NCBI GenBank assembly: GCA_002308875.1
Contig: DBWK01000042.1
Location: forward strand, 592 to 25,814
DNA: 25,223 nt
Direction: 5' to 3'
Source: Treponema sp. UBA1240
GTDB lineage: Bacteria; Spirochaetota; Spirochaetia; Treponematales; Treponemataceae
Both the position numbers and the translations under genes were made by a program. The notes beneath the pieces were generated by a model. It had not been told where the DNA came from, did no database searches, and was given only the letters and a program-made list of their open reading frames with translations. Below are positions 23,457-25,223 of this stretch, piece after piece; positions within the stretch are counted from its first letter, which is position 1; each line of letters begins with the position of its first letter.

Positions 23457-23474
23457 GTATTCAGGAGGATTTAC

Positions 23475-24785
23475 ATGAAACTTTCAAAGAAAGTAGTATT
23501 AGTTTGCCTCTTTGCTATCTTGGCAATGGGCATGATTTTTGCTAAAGGCAAAAAAGATGATTCCGGAAAAGTATTGAACATTATGTGCTGGAACACCGAA
23601 TTCCAGGATCGTTTCAATTCACATGCAGCTGACCTTGCTGAAAAAGCAGGTGTAAAAGTAAACTGGATTATAGTAGCGAACCAGGGTAATGCTTATCAGA
23701 ATGCTTTAGACGAAGCTCTTCTCAACCAGGCAAGCGTTGACAAAGACGAAAGAATCGATATGTTTCTTGTAGAATCTGACTATGCTCTTAAATATGTTGA
23801 TTCCGAATACGCAATGGATGTTTATAAAGAAATGGGCCTTAAAAAATCTGACACAGCAAATATGTATCAGTATACAAAAGACATCATGACTGACGCAAAC
23901 GGCAACCTTAAAGGTCTTTCATGGCAGGCATGTCCGGCTGGTCTTATCTATCGCCGCTCAATCGCAAAAGAAATTCTCGGTACAGATGATCCTGCAAAAG
24001 TACAGGAAGCTCTTTCTACATGGGATAAATTTGATGCAGTTGCAGCAAAAGCCGGTGCAAAAGGCTATGCAATGGTTGCTGGTTATGACGATGACTACCG
24101 CATTTTCTCTGACAACATCACAAAAGCTTGGGTTGACAAAAACAACAAGATTCAGATTGATGATCAGATGTGGAGATGGGTTGAACAGACAAAGAAATAC
24201 ACAGACAACGGCTGGAACAACAAAGCTGCTCTTTGGTCAACAGCACAGTTTGCAGGAGGTATGAATAATCCTCCGGCAGGCATCAAAAAAGTTATGTGCT
24301 ATTTTGGACCGGCTTGGTTTATCAACTTCTCTCTGAAAGATTCTATTGATTCAGACGGCGACTGGGCATTCTGCAAAGGTCCTCAGGGATTCTCTTGGGG
24401 TGGTTCATGGGTTTGCGGATGCGCAGGTTCAGACAACTCAACTCTTGTAAAAGACATTATGTACCGCCTTACATGTGACAAGGCAACAGCACTTGACATG
24501 GTTGAACAGGACGGCGAATTTGCCAACCACGAAGGCGCTATGAAAGAAGTTGCTGCCGGTCCATATAAGAACGAATTCCTCGGCGGACAGAATAACATCG
24601 CATACTTCCTTGATTCTGCAAAATCTATCAACAAGACAGGCAAACTTACAGGTTATGATCAGGGCTGTAACGAAGAGTTCCAGGCTGCTTTCCACGAATA
24701 TTTTGACGGAAACCTGACAAAAGAAGAAGCTCTCGAAGCTTTCTACACAGCAATTCTTGAAAAATATCCTGACCTTAAAAGATAG
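23475..24785 (+). CDS. Sugar ABC transporter solute-binding protein
   Basis: This 436-residue protein belongs to the family 1 extracellular solute-binding proteins (maltose/oligosaccharide/sn-glycerol-phosphate type) and would deliver a sugar to the downstream permease. It has a signal peptide (MKLSKKVVLVCLFAILAMGMIFA, cut after Ala23 likely) followed by KGKKDD, without a lipobox cysteine, so it is probably a free periplasmic protein rather than a lipoprotein. The body is rich in aromatic residues (YDDDYRIFSDNITKAW, WKAAL-like and FSWGGSWVCG), consistent with stacking on sugar rings. AGGAGG is six bases before the ATG. The exact sugar cannot be read from sequence. The C-terminal ends in LEKYPDLKR. 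Confidence 0.9.
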   Translation: MKLSKKVVLVCLFAILAMGMIFAKGKKDDSGKVLNIMCWNTEFQDRFNSHAADLAEKAGVKVNWIIVANQGNAYQNALDEALLNQASVDKDERIDMFLVESDYALKYVDSEYAMDVYKEMGLKKSDTANMYQYTKDIMTDANGNLKGLSWQACPAGLIYRRSIAKEILGTDDPAKVQEALSTWDKFDAVAAKAGAKGYAMVAGYDDDYRIFSDNITKAWVDKNNKIQIDDQMWRWVEQTKKYTDNGWNNKAALWSTAQFAGGMNNPPAGIKKVMCYFGPAWFINFSLKDSIDSDGDWAFCKGPQGFSWGGSWVCGCAGSDNSTLVKDIMYRLTCDKATALDMVEQDGEFANHEGAMKEVAAGPYKNEFLGGQNNIAYFLDSAKSINKTGKLTGYDQGCNEEFQAAFHEYFDGNLTKEEALEAFYTAILEKYPDLKR

Positions 24786-24802
24786 TTTTTAAGACTTTAA
24801 CG

Positions 24803-24836
24803 GCAGGAGGGGCAATACTCCTCCTGCTTTTTTTTT
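24803..24836 (+). terminator. Intercistronic Rho-independent terminator/attenuator
   Basis: GCAGGAGG (24803-24810), short loop, CCTCCTGC (24820-24827) with extra G-U and G-C pairs inside, followed by nine T. It lies between the binding-protein gene and the permease gene of one operon. Such a site lets most messages stop after the binding protein, which is needed in excess, while a minority reach the permease. It might also protect the 3-prime end of the short message. Confidence 0.85.
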
Positions 24837-24867
24837 AATCCTGCTGCGAGCTTAAGGAGGAAAAGTA

Positions 24868-25223
24868 ATGCCAAAAGCAGATAAGAAACTTAAAAGGCGG
24901 TCCGTAGAATATTCCAAATGGGGATATTTTTTTATTGCACCATTTTTTATCATTTATGTTATCTTTTCACTGGTTCCACTGCTTTCTACGTTTTATTACA
25001 GCTTTTTTGAATGTTACCGCAGCGGACTCAAGACAATCGGTCCTAACTTTGTAGGACTCCAGAATTATATTACGGTTTTTTCCGAAACCGACAAACTTCC
25101 CAAATATGCGGGGAACACGATGCTTTTGTGGTTATGCAACTTTATACCGCAAATAACCGTATCGCTTCTTCTTGCAATCTGGTTTACCAGTAACCAGCTC
25201 AATTTGAAAGCTCAAGGTTTTTT
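24868..25223 (+). CDS. Sugar ABC transporter permease, MalF/UgpA type (partial, 118 codons)
   Basis: The frame runs from the ATG at 24868 off the window end. AAGGAGG lies 5 to 12 bases upstream. The protein begins with a basic cytoplasmic tail (PKADKKLKRRSVEYSK), then a first transmembrane helix (about 19-38) followed by PLLSTFYYSFFE and the FVGLQNYITVF motif, which is the hallmark of the MalF/UgpA family start. A second helix begins near residue 86 (MLLWLCNFIPQITVSLLLAIW). It forms the membrane channel with a second permease and an ATPase expected downstream. Its short distance from the binding-protein gene and shared strand argue for one operon. Confidence 0.9.
   Translation, partial: MPKADKKLKRRSVEYSKWGYFFIAPFFIIYVIFSLVPLLSTFYYSFFECYRSGLKTIGPNFVGLQNYITVFSETDKLPKYAGNTMLLWLCNFIPQITVSLLLAIWFTSNQLNLKAQGF

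Overview
The window looks like chromosomal DNA of a spirochaete, most likely a Treponema. The grounds are two adjacent FlaA-type periplasmic flagellar sheath proteins, a compact division cluster, spirochaete-like loose lipoboxes, a short treponemal-type RpoZ, and a large protein I can place only among spirochaete hypotheticals. The sugar ABC transporter at the right end fits a carbohydrate-using host-associated species, but that is inference. No tRNA, rRNA, CRISPR array, insertion sequence or prophage gene was seen.

Layout. Positions 1-9600 (minus strand) hold a division and cell wall cluster read right to left: mraZ, rsmH, ftsL, murF, ftsW, ftsQ, ftsA, ftsZ, a Xer recombinase, a TPR lipoprotein and the start of a probable dprA. 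Most junctions overlap or are a few bases apart, so it is probably one long operon. It starts from a strong promoter (9567-9595) followed by four 10-bp MraZ boxes (9521-9560), and a second promoter sits just ahead of ftsZ (3087-3114). The usual mraY, murC, murD, murE, murG and ftsI are absent.

Positions 9600-13000: a divergent plus-strand gene (9675-10370) encodes a probable PD-(D/E)XK nuclease-like domain plus a winged helix. It meets the flaA pair (minus, 10400-11847) at a shared bidirectional terminator. The flaA pair has a consensus sigma70 promoter. hslO (Hsp33) follows on the minus strand.

Positions 13000-23300: rpoZ and miaA (plus) converge on a minus-strand block: addB and addA, which overlap, then a 563-residue hypothetical protein and pgeF. 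AddAB would process double-strand breaks for recombination; MiaA modifies tRNA; PgeF is a laccase-domain enzyme.

Positions 23300-25223 (plus): a sugar ABC transporter operon with a strong promoter, a structured leader, a solute-binding protein, an intercistronic terminator and the first 118 codons of a MalF/UgpA-type permease cut by the window edge.

The least explained parts are the nuclease/winged-helix gene beside mraZ, the 563-residue protein, the sugar operon leader with its inverted repeats, and a recurring promoter-to-ATG spacing that suggests leaderless messages.
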